Assembly (NCBI GenBank): GCA_963721175.1
Contig: CAVRIG010000007.1
Span: 620,001 to 684,000, forward strand
DNA length: 64,000 bases
DNA from: Aliishimia sp963721175
GTDB lineage: Bacteria > Pseudomonadota > Alphaproteobacteria > Rhodobacterales > Rhodobacteraceae
Reading direction: 5' to 3'
Shown here: piece by piece, positions 8,716-17,933 of the stretch
Layout of the letters: each line of letters opens with the position of its first letter
How positions within the stretch are numbered: the stretch's first letter is position 1
The notes under the pieces: model-generated
Database searches by the model: none
Seen by the model: the letters and a program-made list of their open reading frames with translations, nothing else
What the model was told of the DNA's origin: nothing
Made by a program: the position numbers and the translations under genes

Positions 8716-10062
8716 ATGTCGGTCCCGGTGGGCTGGGAAAACGACGAAAAGGCGGTCATGATCCTCCACATGAACAATCTTGTGACGCTCCCGGGGAAGG
8801 CGCTGCGGATCCTCAAGGACTACCTGCGGCGGCTCTGGGTCCGGGTTGTGGGCATGGGCGTGCTGGCGATCTTCGCGATCGGCATATCGCAGTTGGTGGA
8901 GGGCGCGCTCCCCGCGAGATACCAGGGCCTGGTGTCCGGCGAGGCCGCCGACCGGCTGCTCAACATCATTGCCAGCGCGATGCTCGCGGTCACTATTTTC
9001 TCTCTGACCGTGATGGTGTCCACCTACCAGGCGACCTCGGCGCAGTTCACGCCTCGGATCCACCAGTTGATCCGCGAGGACGCGGTCACACAGAACACGC
9101 TGGCGACCTTCATCGGCACTTACGTCTATGCGCTGACCGCGATCGTCCTGAGGGAACTCGGGTATTTCGGGGACCAGAACGCGCTGGTCCCCTTTGCCGT
9201 GACCGTCCTGGTCATGGCGCTGATCGTCTGGTCGCTGATCCGCTGGATGCAGCATCTCCAGACGCTGGGCAGCCTCATCGATTCCGCCCGCCAGGTCGAG
9301 AGGATGACGCGCGCGCAATTCCACGAACGTCTCGACCCACCCTGTCTCGGTGCGACGCCCCTGACGGAAGCACCGCCCGAGGAGGGTTTCACGATCGAGG
9401 CGCATGAAACCGGCTACGTGCAGATCATCCACCCGGAGCCCCTGCAGCAGTTTTGCGAGGAAAAGGACCTGCAGATCTACCTGCTGGCGGATATCGGCAG
9501 CTTCGTCTTCGTGCAGGGTCCGATCGTCCGCGTGGTCGGAGCGGGCGATGCGCCCGACGACGAGACGCGCAAGGCCGTGGAGAAGGTCGTGCGGCACAAC
9601 ATCGTGCTCGGCGACGAACGCACCTTCGACCAGGATCCGCGCTTCGGGCTGCAGACCATGTCGCAGATCGCTTCGAAGGCGCTGTCGCCGGGGATCAACG
9701 ACCCCGGCACGGCGATCGACATCCTCAACCGCTCCGGCCGAATCCTGTGGAACTACCGGGACGAGACCGCGTCGGAGAAGGAGCCGGTGCACCCCCGGCT
9801 TCACGTCCGCCCGCTCGACCCGCGTGACCTGATCAGGGACGCGTTCGATTCGATTGCCCGCGACGGGGCCGGCATGCGCGAGGTCCAGCATCGGTTTCAG
9901 CGGGTTCTGGCCGGGTTGATGCGCCACCCGGACGAGGCGCTGCGAGATGTGGTCCGCGAACGCGCGGAGGAGTATCTCGAGCGAGCCCTCGAGGCCATCG
10001 AATGGGAGCCCGACCGGGAGAGGCTGCGCGCCGGAGCAAGCGCAAATCTCGAGATTGAGTGA
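8716..10062 (+). CDS. DUF2254 membrane protein
   Basis: 448 residues. Four transmembrane segments lie in the first 190 residues (for example VGMGVLAIFAIGISQLV and FAVTVLVMALIVWSLI). They are followed by a large soluble domain with the conserved run SKALSPGINDPGTAID that marks DUF2254. The function of the family is unknown. An in-frame ATG at 8758 is an alternative start and I cannot separate the two by ribosome site. It sits between two divergent dimethylglycine dehydrogenase-like genes, but nothing shows a functional tie. Confidence 0.85.
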   Translation: MSVPVGWENDEKAVMILHMNNLVTLPGKALRILKDYLRRLWVRVVGMGVLAIFAIGISQLVEGALPARYQGLVSGEAADRLLNIIASAMLAVTIFSLTVMVSTYQATSAQFTPRIHQLIREDAVTQNTLATFIGTYVYALTAIVLRELGYFGDQNALVPFAVTVLVMALIVWSLIRWMQHLQTLGSLIDSARQVERMTRAQFHERLDPPCLGATPLTEAPPEEGFTIEAHETGYVQIIHPEPLQQFCEEKDLQIYLLADIGSFVFVQGPIVRVVGAGDAPDDETRKAVEKVVRHNIVLGDERTFDQDPRFGLQTMSQIASKALSPGINDPGTAIDILNRSGRILWNYRDETASEKEPVHPRLHVRPLDPRDLIRDAFDSIARDGAGMREVQHRFQRVLAGLMRHPDEALRDVVRERAEEYLERALEAIEWEPDRERLRAGASANLEIE

Positions 10063-10189
10063 CCGCGAGACGCAGGTTGTTCGAAGACGGAAGTTGCATC
10101 TCTGCGACCCGGAATGTCGGGAAAGACCAATTGCCCGCCCTCCGATGACGGCATGCTGAGCGCCAGGCATGCCAGAGGAGAGACATCGG

Positions 10190-12610
10190 ATGCGCAGCGA
10201 AGCTCAGGCAGTGGTGATCGGCGGCGGGGTCATCGGCTGCTCCATCCTCTACCACCTGACGAAGGCGGGGTGGACGGATGTCGTGCTGCTGGAGCGCAAC
10301 GAATTGACCAGCGGCTCCACCTGGCACGCAGCGGCGAATATCCACGGGCTGCATGACAGCGCCAACATCTCGCGGCTGCAGCACTACACGATGAATCTCT
10401 ACAAGCAGTTGGAGGCGGAGACCGGCCAATCCTGCGGGGTGTTCCAGCCCGGCTCCCTCTACCTCGCGCAGACGGAGGCGCGGGAGCATCAGCTCCGCCT
10501 GCAGGCCGCGAAGGCCAAGCTCTACGGCATGAACTTCCACGAGGTGTCGCGGGACGAGGCGGAACAACTGCACCCGCTGGTGAATTTCGACGGCATCCGC
10601 TGCATCATGTGGGAACCCGATGGCGGCAACGTGGACCCGTCGGGCGTCACCAATGCCTACGCCGTCGGCGCGCGCCAAGGCGGGGCGGAGATCCACCGCT
10701 TCACGCCTGTCACCGCCACCGAGCAGCAGCCTGACGGCAGCTGGACCGTGCGCACGTCGAACGGCGACATCCGGACACCCTGGGTGGTGAACGCCGCCGG
10801 GCTCTGGGGTCGCGAGGTCGCCGCACTTGCCGGGATCTACCTGCCGCTTCAACCGACGGAGCACCAGTATTTCGTCACTGAAACGATTCCCGAGATCGCC
10901 GCAATGGACCGCCGCCTGCCGTCGGTCGCGGATCGCGACGGTGAATATTACCTGCGGCAGGAGGGAAAAGGGCTGCTGATCGGCGCCTACGAGCGCGACA
11001 TGCGGTTCTGGGCCGAGGAGGGCACGCCGCTCGATTTCGCGCATGACCTCTTCCCCGACGATCTCGAGCGGATCGAAGAGAACATGCTGCGCGCCATGGA
11101 GCGGGTGCCGCTCGCCGCGACCGCCGGGATCAAGCGGGTCATCAACGGCCCGATGATCTGGTCGCCGGATTCGAACGTTATCCTGGGCCCGGTGCCGGAA
11201 AAGCCTGGCTATTTCTGCTGCAACGGGATCATCCCGGGCTTCTCGCAATCCGCGGGCATGGGGCTGATGGTCGCCGACTGGCTGACCACGGGGGAGATGC
11301 GCTACGACATGTTCGCCTGGGACCTCGCGCGGTTCGGCGCCTGGGCGGACAAGGCGTTCACCAAGGCGCGGGTGCGCGACGTCTACGCGCACCGCTTCAA
11401 GATCCACTTCCCGAACGAGGAGCGCGCGGCGGGCCGGCCGGCGCGGACCCGGCCCATCTACGAGACGCAGAAGGCGATGGGTGCGGTATTCGGTCTCAAC
11501 TACGGTTGGGAGCACCCGCTATGGTTCGCGGACGAGCCGGGTGTCACGGATACTGACGGCTTCACCCGCCAGAACTGGTGGGGTCCGGTCGGCGAGGAAT
11601 GCCGGATGCTGCGCGACAACGCCGGGATCATCGACATCTCGAATTTCGCCAAGTACCGCGTGAAGGGGCCGGGAGCGGAGGATTGGCTGAACGCGGTCTT
11701 CGCCAACCGGATGCCGCGCGAGGTCGGCCGTTCCTGCCTCACGCCGCTCATAGGGATGCGCGGCGGCATCGCGGGGGACGCGACCGTGACCCGCGTGGCC
11801 GAGGACGAATTCTGGGTCATTTCGTCCGGTATGGCCGAGCGCTACCAGAAGCGATTCTACGACATGGTTCCTCTGCCGGAAGGCACGGTCTTCGAGAGCA
11901 TGACCGAAGCGACCTGCGGCTTCAACGTGGCCGGGCCAAGATCGCGGGATCTTCTCCAGCGGCTGACGAACGTGTCGCTAGACACGGAAGATTTCCCCTT
12001 CATGCGGTCGAAGACGATCGAGATCGCGGGGGTGAGATGCCTCGCGTTGCGCGTCTCCTTCACGGGCGACCTGGGCTGGGAGCTGCATTGTCCGAGCCAT
12101 GACCAGGCGCGTCTCTACGCGGCACTGATCGAGGTCGGCAAGGAAATGGGCGCAGGTCCAGTGGGAAGCCGGGCGCTCATGTCGCTGCGGCTGGAGAAGG
12201 GGTACGGGTCCTGGGGACGTGAATACAGCCCCGAATACTGGCCGCAGGAAGTTGGCCTAGACCGGCTCTGCAAGCTGGACAAGGATTTCCTGAACCGCGC
12301 CGCCTGTGAGGAGACCATGAAGAAGCCGGCGCGCGAGAGCCTGGTGCTCATGGCACTGGACGGGGACGACGTGGATGCCTCCAACGCGGATGCGACCGGC
12401 GGAGAGCCGATCTTCCGGGACGGCAATGGGATCGGGCGCGTGACATCCGGCGCCTATGGCTATTCCGTCGGGATCAGCCTCGCGATGGGGTATGTGAAGG
12501 ACGCGCGCCCAGGCGACGCGGTGGACGTGATGGTTCTTGGGCGGCCGCACAAAGCCCGAATCATGCACGCGCCGCCCTTCGATCCCACCGGCGCGCGGCT
12601 CCGGGCCTGA
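10190..12610 (+). CDS. dimethylglycine/sarcosine dehydrogenase-like oxidoreductase with GcvT domain
   Basis: 806 residues from ATG 10190, which has the ribosome site AGAGGAGAG; an ATG seven codons earlier is less well placed. Domains: FAD-binding DAO fold (AVVIGGGVIGCSILYHL near residue 7; SGSTWHAAANIHGL at about 45), then FAO-M and GcvT folate-binding domains (NFAKYRVKGPGAEDW, RVSFTGDLGWELHCPS). It oxidatively demethylates an N-methylated glycine and transfers the one-carbon unit to tetrahydrofolate; the precise substrate is open. It is paralogous to the frame-broken gene at 6214-8645. Roseobacters often carry many such genes for glycine betaine and choline use. The stop abuts the stop of the next convergent gene without a gap. 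Confidence 0.9.
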   Translation: MRSEAQAVVIGGGVIGCSILYHLTKAGWTDVVLLERNELTSGSTWHAAANIHGLHDSANISRLQHYTMNLYKQLEAETGQSCGVFQPGSLYLAQTEAREHQLRLQAAKAKLYGMNFHEVSRDEAEQLHPLVNFDGIRCIMWEPDGGNVDPSGVTNAYAVGARQGGAEIHRFTPVTATEQQPDGSWTVRTSNGDIRTPWVVNAAGLWGREVAALAGIYLPLQPTEHQYFVTETIPEIAAMDRRLPSVADRDGEYYLRQEGKGLLIGAYERDMRFWAEEGTPLDFAHDLFPDDLERIEENMLRAMERVPLAATAGIKRVINGPMIWSPDSNVILGPVPEKPGYFCCNGIIPGFSQSAGMGLMVADWLTTGEMRYDMFAWDLARFGAWADKAFTKARVRDVYAHRFKIHFPNEERAAGRPARTRPIYETQKAMGAVFGLNYGWEHPLWFADEPGVTDTDGFTRQNWWGPVGEECRMLRDNAGIIDISNFAKYRVKGPGAEDWLNAVFANRMPREVGRSCLTPLIGMRGGIAGDATVTRVAEDEFWVISSGMAERYQKRFYDMVPLPEGTVFESMTEATCGFNVAGPRSRDLLQRLTNVSLDTEDFPFMRSKTIEIAGVRCLALRVSFTGDLGWELHCPSHDQARLYAALIEVGKEMGAGPVGSRALMSLRLEKGYGSWGREYSPEYWPQEVGLDRLCKLDKDFLNRAACEETMKKPARESLVLMALDGDDVDASNADATGGEPIFRDGNGIGRVTSGAYGYSVGISLAMGYVKDARPGDAVDVMVLGRPHKARIMHAPPFDPTGARLRA

Positions 12611-13336
12611 CTACCCGCCCACCACCCAACCGACGAGAAAGGCCACGATTGCGCAGACCGCGCCGACGGCGACGGTCTCGGTCACGCAACGCACGGCGCG
12701 TTCGCCGGTGGCGTACCAGCGCAACGCACCCAGAGACACCAGCGCGCCTGCGGTTGCCGCGACCGACAACCAGAAGCTGACGGCGTCGGGCTCCCGAAGG
12801 AAGTAGGGCAGGAGTGGCACCGCTCCGAAGAGGAGAAAGGAGCCGAAGGTGAAGAGGCCGTTCAACGCGGGATTGTCGTCCTCGGGGCTTTGCATTCCGA
12901 ATTCGTAGGTGAGCATGAGGTCGGCCATGATCGCCGGATGCTCGACGATGTGCGAGGTCACGGTGTCCGCCCGTCCGGCTGGCAGGCCGCGCTGGCGCAG
13001 GATCTCGAAGAGTTCCATGCGCTCCTGCTCGGGGTTCCGGGCGATTTCCTCCAGCTCCAGCTTGCGCCGCCGATTGTAGAGGTCGTGTTGCGAGCGCGAC
13101 GACAGGAATTCGCCCAGCCCCATCGAGACGCCGTCCGCGAAAAGATTGGCCAGTCCGAAGACCAGCACGGCGAGCCCTCCGATCTGCGCCACACCCTCGG
13201 CCGCGGCGCCGGCAAAGCCGGCGACGATTGCGAATGTCGTCACGATCCCGTCATTTCCACCATAAACGATCTGGCGCAGAAACTCCTGAAGCCGGGTCTG
13301 CGCGTGTGCCTCGCGCCGGTGTTTGTCCCAGTCCAT
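12611..13336 (-). CDS. VIT1/CCC1-family metal transporter
   Basis: 241 residues from ATG 13336 (MDWDKHRREAHAQ). Two N-terminal helices with the family signature IVYGGNDGIVTTFAIVAGFAG and SMGLGEFLSSRSQ are followed by a charged cytosolic metal-binding region (NRRRKLELEEIARNPEQE) and three C-terminal helices. The family moves Fe2+ or Mn2+ out of the cytoplasm or into stores. The direction and the ion are not determined here. It is divergent from lipA; its 3' end touches the upstream convergent gene. Confidence 0.85.
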   Translation of the reverse strand: MDWDKHRREAHAQTRLQEFLRQIVYGGNDGIVTTFAIVAGFAGAAAEGVAQIGGLAVLVFGLANLFADGVSMGLGEFLSSRSQHDLYNRRRKLELEEIARNPEQERMELFEILRQRGLPAGRADTVTSHIVEHPAIMADLMLTYEFGMQSPEDDNPALNGLFTFGSFLLFGAVPLLPYFLREPDAVSFWLSVAATAGALVSLGALRWYATGERAVRCVTETVAVGAVCAIVAFLVGWVVGG

Positions 13337-13502
13337 GGCGTTTTCCTGTTCTGTGCGGCGGTTCCGAGGCCGGTGTCGCGCAACGCGACCGGGCTGTCCA
13401 GATCGACCGACAACCGACGGGCGCAGGGCGGCGTTGCGCCACGGGGTGTTCCCATTCACCCGCGCGACGGTTATGTATCTGGCAAAGATGGAGCAAACGC
13501 GC

Positions 13503-14453
13503 ATGCGCGATCTGAAGATCCCTGCTCAGCGCCACCCCGAGAAGGCGCACAGGCCCGACAACGCCCAGCCCAAGAAACCCGACTGGATCCGGGTCAAGGC
13601 GCCGGGTGGTAAAGCCTATGCCGACACGCGCAAGATCATGCGCGACAACGGCCTCGTCACCGTCTGCGAAGAGGCGGGGTGCCCCAATGTCGGTGAATGT
13701 TGGTCACAGGGTCATGCCACGATGATGATCATGGGTGATATCTGCACGCGTGGCTGCACCTTCTGCAATGTGGCGACCGGGCGCCCCGAAGCGCTCGACG
13801 CGTTCGAGCCGGGTCGCGTGGCGCATGCGGTGGAGAAGTTGGGGCTGAACCACGTCGTGATCACCTCCGTCGACCGGGACGACGTGGCGGACGGAGGTGC
13901 TGAGCATTTTGCGCAGACCATACGCGCGATCCGGCATCGCAGTCCCGGAACGACGATCGAGATCCTGACGCCCGATTTTCTCCGCTGCGACCCCGGCGTG
14001 CTCGAAGCCATCGTCGAGGCGCGGCCGGATGTCTTCAACCACAACCTGGAAACCGTGCCGGGTCTATATCCCGAAGTTCGTCCGGGTGCGCGGTATTTTC
14101 ACTCGCTGCGACTTCTGCAGCGCGTGAAGGAACTCGATCCGTCGATGTTCACCAAGTCGGGGATGATGGTAGGGTTGGGCGAATTGCGCGGTCAGGTTGT
14201 GCAGGTGATGGACGACATGCGCGCCGCCGACATCGATTTCCTGACCATCGGTCAATATCTTCAGCCGACACCGAAGCATCACCGCGTGGACCGCTTCGTG
14301 CACCCGGATGAATTCACGTCTTACGAGAAAACGGCTTACAACAAGGGATTCCTGATGGTGTCGGCCACGCCGCTCACCCGTTCTTCCTATCATGCAGGAG
14401 AAGACTTTGCGCGGCTGGCCGCCGAACGAAACCGCCGACTGGCCAGTCTCTAA
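13503..14453 (+). CDS. lipA: lipoyl synthase
   Basis: 316 residues from ATG 13503; ATG codons at 13473 and 13488 are in frame, but a GGAG element 10 bases upstream and family N termini favour 13503. Radical SAM enzyme that inserts two sulfurs into protein-bound octanoyl groups. The auxiliary cluster motif C-x4-C-x5-C (CEEAGCPNVGECW) and the radical SAM motif CTRGCTFC are both present, as is the C-terminal serine ligand region (TPLTRSSYHAGEDF). It serves lipoylation of pyruvate and 2-oxoglutarate dehydrogenases and the glycine cleavage H protein. No frame damage. Confidence 0.96.
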   Translation: MRDLKIPAQRHPEKAHRPDNAQPKKPDWIRVKAPGGKAYADTRKIMRDNGLVTVCEEAGCPNVGECWSQGHATMMIMGDICTRGCTFCNVATGRPEALDAFEPGRVAHAVEKLGLNHVVITSVDRDDVADGGAEHFAQTIRAIRHRSPGTTIEILTPDFLRCDPGVLEAIVEARPDVFNHNLETVPGLYPEVRPGARYFHSLRLLQRVKELDPSMFTKSGMMVGLGELRGQVVQVMDDMRAADIDFLTIGQYLQPTPKHHRVDRFVHPDEFTSYEKTAYNKGFLMVSATPLTRSSYHAGEDFARLAAERNRRLASL

Positions 14454-14466
14454 AACCGGTTCGAAT

Positions 14467-15150
14467 TTAGCTGGCCGGATTGCGCCTGCTGAGCGTCAAC
14501 GGAATCAATCCACCCAATCCAGCGAGCAGCAGCAGTGCCGCTGCAGGCAGCGGTACAGCGTGGATACCAGCAACGTCGGGCGAATATTCCGAAATTGTCG
14601 GTCGTTCCGCGATCGGAGCGGTGCCGAGGCTGCCCGGCAGCGACGATGTGGCGTCGGCAAATCCTTCCCAGTACCCGGCCAAGTAGGCAAGTCCGTCATC
14701 GTATCCGTCGCGATATCCGACATCGAATAGACTCTCCGACGGAACCGGGCCGCCTGCACTGAGCGCGGCACCGAAAGATCCACCAGAAGCCGCTCCGCCC
14801 GCCGCGCCGGCTGCGCTAGAACCGCCCCCCCCGCCAGAGCTTTGACCGGATGACGGCGCGTTTGACCGCTCACCGCCAGACGCCAGCCGATTGTCCAAGG
14901 CACCACCAAGCGCTTCTGACGAATTCGATACACGGCCCGGCAGATCCTTCGACGCGGTTCGATCAATAGGTGAACCCACAGGAACACGACGATTGCCATC
15001 GTCCACGTCAGTGATGCCGAGGTCTCTCCAGGACAGGAATGGAGCATGTTCTTCGATCCATTTCGAGACCGCTTCCGGTGGCGGCCAAGACGCGGCTGAG
15101 CCGATATTTGGCGCTGCTGTAAGGAGGATCGCAGAAACAGCAATGGTCAA
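14467..15150 (-). CDS. VPLPA-CTERM sorting-domain protein
   Basis: About 227 residues, not recognised over most of its length. The C terminus VPLPAAALLLLAGLGGL followed by LSRRNPAS is a VPLPA-CTERM tripartite signal: motif, hydrophobic helix, basic tail. Such signals are cut by exosortases and mark surface or matrix proteins, often made with exopolysaccharide. A hydrophobic N-terminal signal segment (AVSAILLTAAPNIGSAAS), a low-complexity Gly/Ser/Ala middle and a tyrosine-rich patch (VGYRDGYDDGLAYLAGYW) complete it. The start is uncertain: the only start codon after the upstream in-frame stop is TTG 15150 without a ribosome site, so an indel near the N terminus is possible. No exosortase gene is in the window. 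Confidence 0.75.
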   Translation of the reverse strand: MTIAVSAILLTAAPNIGSAASWPPPEAVSKWIEEHAPFLSWRDLGITDVDDGNRRVPVGSPIDRTASKDLPGRVSNSSEALGGALDNRLASGGERSNAPSSGQSSGGGGGSSAAGAAGGAASGGSFGAALSAGGPVPSESLFDVGYRDGYDDGLAYLAGYWEGFADATSSLPGSLGTAPIAERPTISEYSPDVAGIHAVPLPAAALLLLAGLGGLIPLTLSRRNPAS

Positions 15151-15205
15151 AAGGTGAAAACGCGGCGCGTATCGTCAAGACTAAGTACCCCCAAATTCGT
15201 TCGGA

Positions 15206-15218
15206 CACACGTCGTGTG
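15206..15218. promoter_or_regulatory. perfect palindrome upstream of the VPLPA-CTERM gene
   Basis: CACACG-T-CGTGTG is a perfect 6-bp inverted repeat with one central base, 56 bases upstream of the putative TTG start. A candidate minus-strand promoter TTGATT (15269-15264), 16-base spacer, TATGGT (15247-15242) lies just before it, so the palindrome would sit shortly after the transcription start, where a repressor would act. This is inference. Confidence 0.4.
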
Positions 15219-15347
15219 ACCGTTTCAAGCAGTTGTTGATTACCATAAGTCCTTGCTCATGCAAATCAAGCACATCTGCAACTGCACCAACTTTTGCAAT
15301 AATGTACTGTCAAAATTGGCCCTATAACGCCACTTTTTTTTGCATTT

Positions 15348-16253
15348 CTACCTCACCGGGAGCTCTGCCTGGTTCTGCGTGGGAAGCGCCTTGAGATAGG
15401 CGGCGACGGCCTGTCTGTCCCCTTCAGGCAGTTGGGCAAAGTTCTCGATCACTTCCACCATGTGGCCGCCCGCAGAGTCGAAATCGGGCGTGAAGCCGGT
15501 TTCGAGATAGTATGCGATGTCGCCTGCGCTCCAGTCCAGTTCGTCCGGGGTCAGCGCGGGTATCGTGCCCTTGCCGGTCGGGTTCGGTGCGCCTGCAAGC
15601 CACGCGTCGGTCTCGAGCCCGCCCAGAGCGTTGCGCGGCGTATGGCATTCGCCGCAATGGGCCAGCACCTCGACCAGCTCGCGTCCCCGTTCCAACTCCG
15701 GCGAGGCGGCATCGGTCATTACCCAATCGTCGTTCAGGAACAGGAGCTTCCAGCCCCCGACGCTGCGTCGGATGTTGAACGGGAAGGCGAGATCATGTGC
15801 CTGGCTCGGTGTGGCGGAGGGTGGCAACGTCTGCAGGTAGGCCCAGAGATCGGCGACCTGCTGGGCGCTCATGCGGGTGTAGGCGGCATAGGGAAAAGCG
15901 GGATAGTAATGCCGGCCTTCGGGCGACGTGCCCTGCCGCACGGCGCTGGCGAGATCCGCCAGATCCCACCCGCCGATACCCGCTTCCGGATGGGGCGAGA
16001 TATTCGGCGCTACAAATGTGCCGAAGGTCGTCGGAAAGGACTGCCCGCCGGCGAGGATCAGCTTCTCATCGGACTCCGGCGCATGGTGGCAGGAGGCGCA
16101 GCCCGCGGCGATGAAGACCTGTTCGCCTGCCGCCGCGTCGCCGGACAGATCCGCGAATCGCTCCGCATCCTCACTCTTCGCGCGGGTCAGCCACAGACCG
16201 ACGCCGACCACCACGAGGACGGCCAGTGCGAGGATCGGCAGGACCCGCCGCAT
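15348..16253 (-). CDS. di-haem c-type cytochrome
   Basis: 301 residues with an N-terminal membrane anchor or signal (VLPILALAVLVVVGVGLWLT) and two haem c motifs, CASCHH near residue 52 and CGECH near residue 200. Distal methionines are available in both halves. This arrangement of two class I cytochrome c domains is like the cytochrome subunits of alcohol and aldehyde dehydrogenases and other periplasmic electron carriers. It lies 10 bases downstream of a second cytochrome gene on the same strand, so the two are one operon of periplasmic electron transfer proteins. The partner dehydrogenase is not in the window. Confidence 0.9.
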   Translation of the reverse strand: MRRVLPILALAVLVVVGVGLWLTRAKSEDAERFADLSGDAAAGEQVFIAAGCASCHHAPESDEKLILAGGQSFPTTFGTFVAPNISPHPEAGIGGWDLADLASAVRQGTSPEGRHYYPAFPYAAYTRMSAQQVADLWAYLQTLPPSATPSQAHDLAFPFNIRRSVGGWKLLFLNDDWVMTDAASPELERGRELVEVLAHCGECHTPRNALGGLETDAWLAGAPNPTGKGTIPALTPDELDWSAGDIAYYLETGFTPDFDSAGGHMVEVIENFAQLPEGDRQAVAAYLKALPTQNQAELPVR

Positions 16254-16262
16254 CTCTCGCGA

Positions 16263-16733
16263 TCAGTCCGATTCGCGGTATTCGTCGTGGCACGCCTTGC
16301 AGGCGCCGCCGACCTCTTGCAGGCCCGCTCCAATCGCTTCAGGACCTTCCGCGGCTGCCGTCTGCATTGTCGCGGCGGCGGTGCCGAAATCCTGCCACTT
16401 GCTGATCACGTCGGGCAGGTTTTCCCAGATCTTGGGCAGGGCGCGCGTGTTTTCGACGGACTCGTTGTCGGACCCTTCGGGCCAGTTGAAGCTCTGATTG
16501 ATCGCGGAGATCGTGACGAGGTTGTCGGCCGCAGCTTGCGCAACTTCCGCATCGTACTCGATCTCGCCCTTGGCGATGCCGCCGAGAACGCCGAGGTTGA
16601 GCGCCATGATCCGGAACTGTCCTTGCCGCGCCTTGATCGCGGCCTCGGCGTTCTGGGCGCAGGCCGCTCCGCTGGACAAAGTCAGTCCGGCTGCAATCGC
16701 TGCAAAGCTCAGTTTCTTGGCAATATTCATCAT
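16263..16733 (-). CDS. cytochrome c' / c556-family protein
   Basis: About 156 residues with a clean signal peptide (MNIAKKLSFAAIAAGLTLSSGAACAQ). The single haem motif CKACHDEYR is near the C terminus, as in class II four-helix cytochromes c. The paired ATG codons at 16733 and 16730 both fit the GGAGGGG ribosome site. It is first in a two-gene unit with the di-haem cytochrome. Class II cytochromes carry electrons or bind NO; which applies here is not visible. Confidence 0.9.
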   Translation of the reverse strand: MMNIAKKLSFAAIAAGLTLSSGAACAQNAEAAIKARQGQFRIMALNLGVLGGIAKGEIEYDAEVAQAAADNLVTISAINQSFNWPEGSDNESVENTRALPKIWENLPDVISKWQDFGTAAATMQTAAAEGPEAIGAGLQEVGGACKACHDEYRESD

Positions 16734-16861
16734 AGTCCCCTCCGCGTGTGGTTTGTTTGTAAAACCCAAGATAGCTGCACTTGCAGTCGCGGCCACCTCG
16801 GATCGCGCAAACATTGCAAAGCCCGACCGTCATCGGTCAACTTGGACTTGCCTCAGATCGG

Positions 16862-17407
16862 TCACGCCTCCGTGAAGCGGACCTTGCCGATGAACGGCAG
16901 GTTGCGGTCGCGTTGTGCGTAGTCGATGCCGTAGCCGACGACGAATTCGTCCGGAATCTCGAAGCCGGTCCAGTCCGCCTTGAAGTCCACTTCGCGCCGC
17001 GACGGCTTGTCGAGCAGCGCGATGGTTTTCAGCCGGCGCGGCTTGCGCGACGACAGGAGAGCGTGGACATGCGCCATCGTGTGTCCGGTGTCCACGATGT
17101 CTTCGACCACCAGCACGTCGCGCCCCTCGATCGCCGCCGCGCAGGTCCTTGAGGATGCGCACCTCGCGCGAGCTTTCCATCCCGTTGCCATAGGAGGAGG
17201 CTTCGAGGAAATCGACCTCGACCGGCAGGTCCAGTTCCCGCACGAGATCGGCGATGAACACGAAGGAGCCGCGCAGCAGCCCGACGACCACCAGCTTGTC
17301 GGTGTCGGCGAATTCGCGCGTGGATCTCGTCGCATAGCGCCTCGATCCGGGCGGCGATCGCCTTGGCCGAGATCATCTCGTCGATGACATATGGCCGTGT
17401 GCGGCAT
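16862..17407 (-). CDS. hpt: hypoxanthine phosphoribosyltransferase, frameshifted
   Basis: About 180 residues once three one-base insertions (near 17398, 17325 and 17148) are removed. Reading through them gives RPYVIDEMISAKAIAARIEA, then LVVVGLLRGSFVFIADLVRE, then the PRPP-binding motif VLVVEDIVDTGHTMA, and the C-terminal VVGYGIDYAQRDRNLPFIG. It salvages hypoxanthine and guanine to IMP and GMP. Conservation of all motifs across three frames points to sequencing insertions rather than decay. It is divergent from ratA. Confidence 0.85.
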   Translation of the reverse strand: MPHTAICHRRDDLGQGDRRPDRGAMRRDPRANSPTPTSWWSSGCCAAPSCSSPISCGNWTCRSRSISSKPPPMATGWKARARCASSRTCAAAIEGRDVLVVEDIVDTGHTMAHVHALLSSRKPRRLKTIALLDKPSRREVDFKADWTGFEIPDEFVVGYGIDYAQRDRNLPFIGKVRFTEA

Positions 17408-17486
17408 GGCGTTTCCCTTGAATTTCCGCGCGGCATCATATCGGAACAAGTCACGTGCAAACAGCTGATCCCAGTCCGAACGCCAC

Positions 17487-17933
17487 ATGCCCACCCATTC
17501 CGAAACCCGTATCCTGCCCTACACCGCCGCAGCAGATGTACGATCTGGTGGCCGACGTCGAGCAATATCCCGAATTCCTGCCGTGGTGCGCCGCCGCGCG
17601 CATCCGCCAGACGACGCAGCGGGGCGAGAGCACGGTGATGGAGGCGGATCTGGTGATCTCCTTCAAGGTCTTCCGCGAACGCTTCGGCAGCCGCGTCATG
17701 CTGTGGCCGGAGGACATGCGGATCGACACCGAATATCTCGACGGGCCGTTCAAGTACATGAAGTCCGAACTGGGGGTTCGCCGAGGTCGAGGGCGGCTGC
17801 GAGGTGTCGTTTCACGTCGATTTCGAATTCAGGAACCGCGATGCTGCAGGGCATCATCGGCGTGGTCTTCAACGAGGCGATGCAGCGGATCGTGCGCGCC
17901 TTCGAACGCCGGGCGCGGGAGCTTTACGGATGA
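17487..17933 (+). CDS. RatA/COQ10-type START-domain protein, frameshifted
   Basis: About 148 residues after removing one-base insertions near 17525, 17778 and 17845. The joined reading is MPTHSETRILPYT, QQMYDLVADVEQYPEFLPWC, FEFRNR, then MLQGIIGVVFNEAMQRIVRA. This is the SRPBCC/COQ10 fold. Homologues are named either ubiquinone-binding protein or RatA, a ribosome association factor; in Rhodobacterales the quinone-related role seems likelier, but the sequence does not decide. The stop overlaps the start of the next gene (ATGA). Confidence 0.8.
   Translation: MPTHSETRILPYTAAADVRSGGRRRAISRIPAVVRRRAHPPDDAAGREHGDGGGSGDLLQGLPRTLRQPRHAVAGGHADRHRISRRAVQVHEVRTGGSPRSRAAARCRFTSISNSGTAMLQGIIGVVFNEAMQRIVRAFERRARELYG

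Noticed and set aside
7684..12000. Very long open frames opposite to DUF2254 and the second dehydrogenase (828 and 560 codons).
   Set aside because: They are antisense shadows of high-GC coding DNA, with arginine- and histidine-rich low-quality translations and no motifs.
15300..15345. T8 run (15334-15341) after TGGC...GCCA as a plus-strand terminator and hence a second small RNA.
   Set aside because: The stem is only four base pairs and no convincing plus-strand promoter precedes it.
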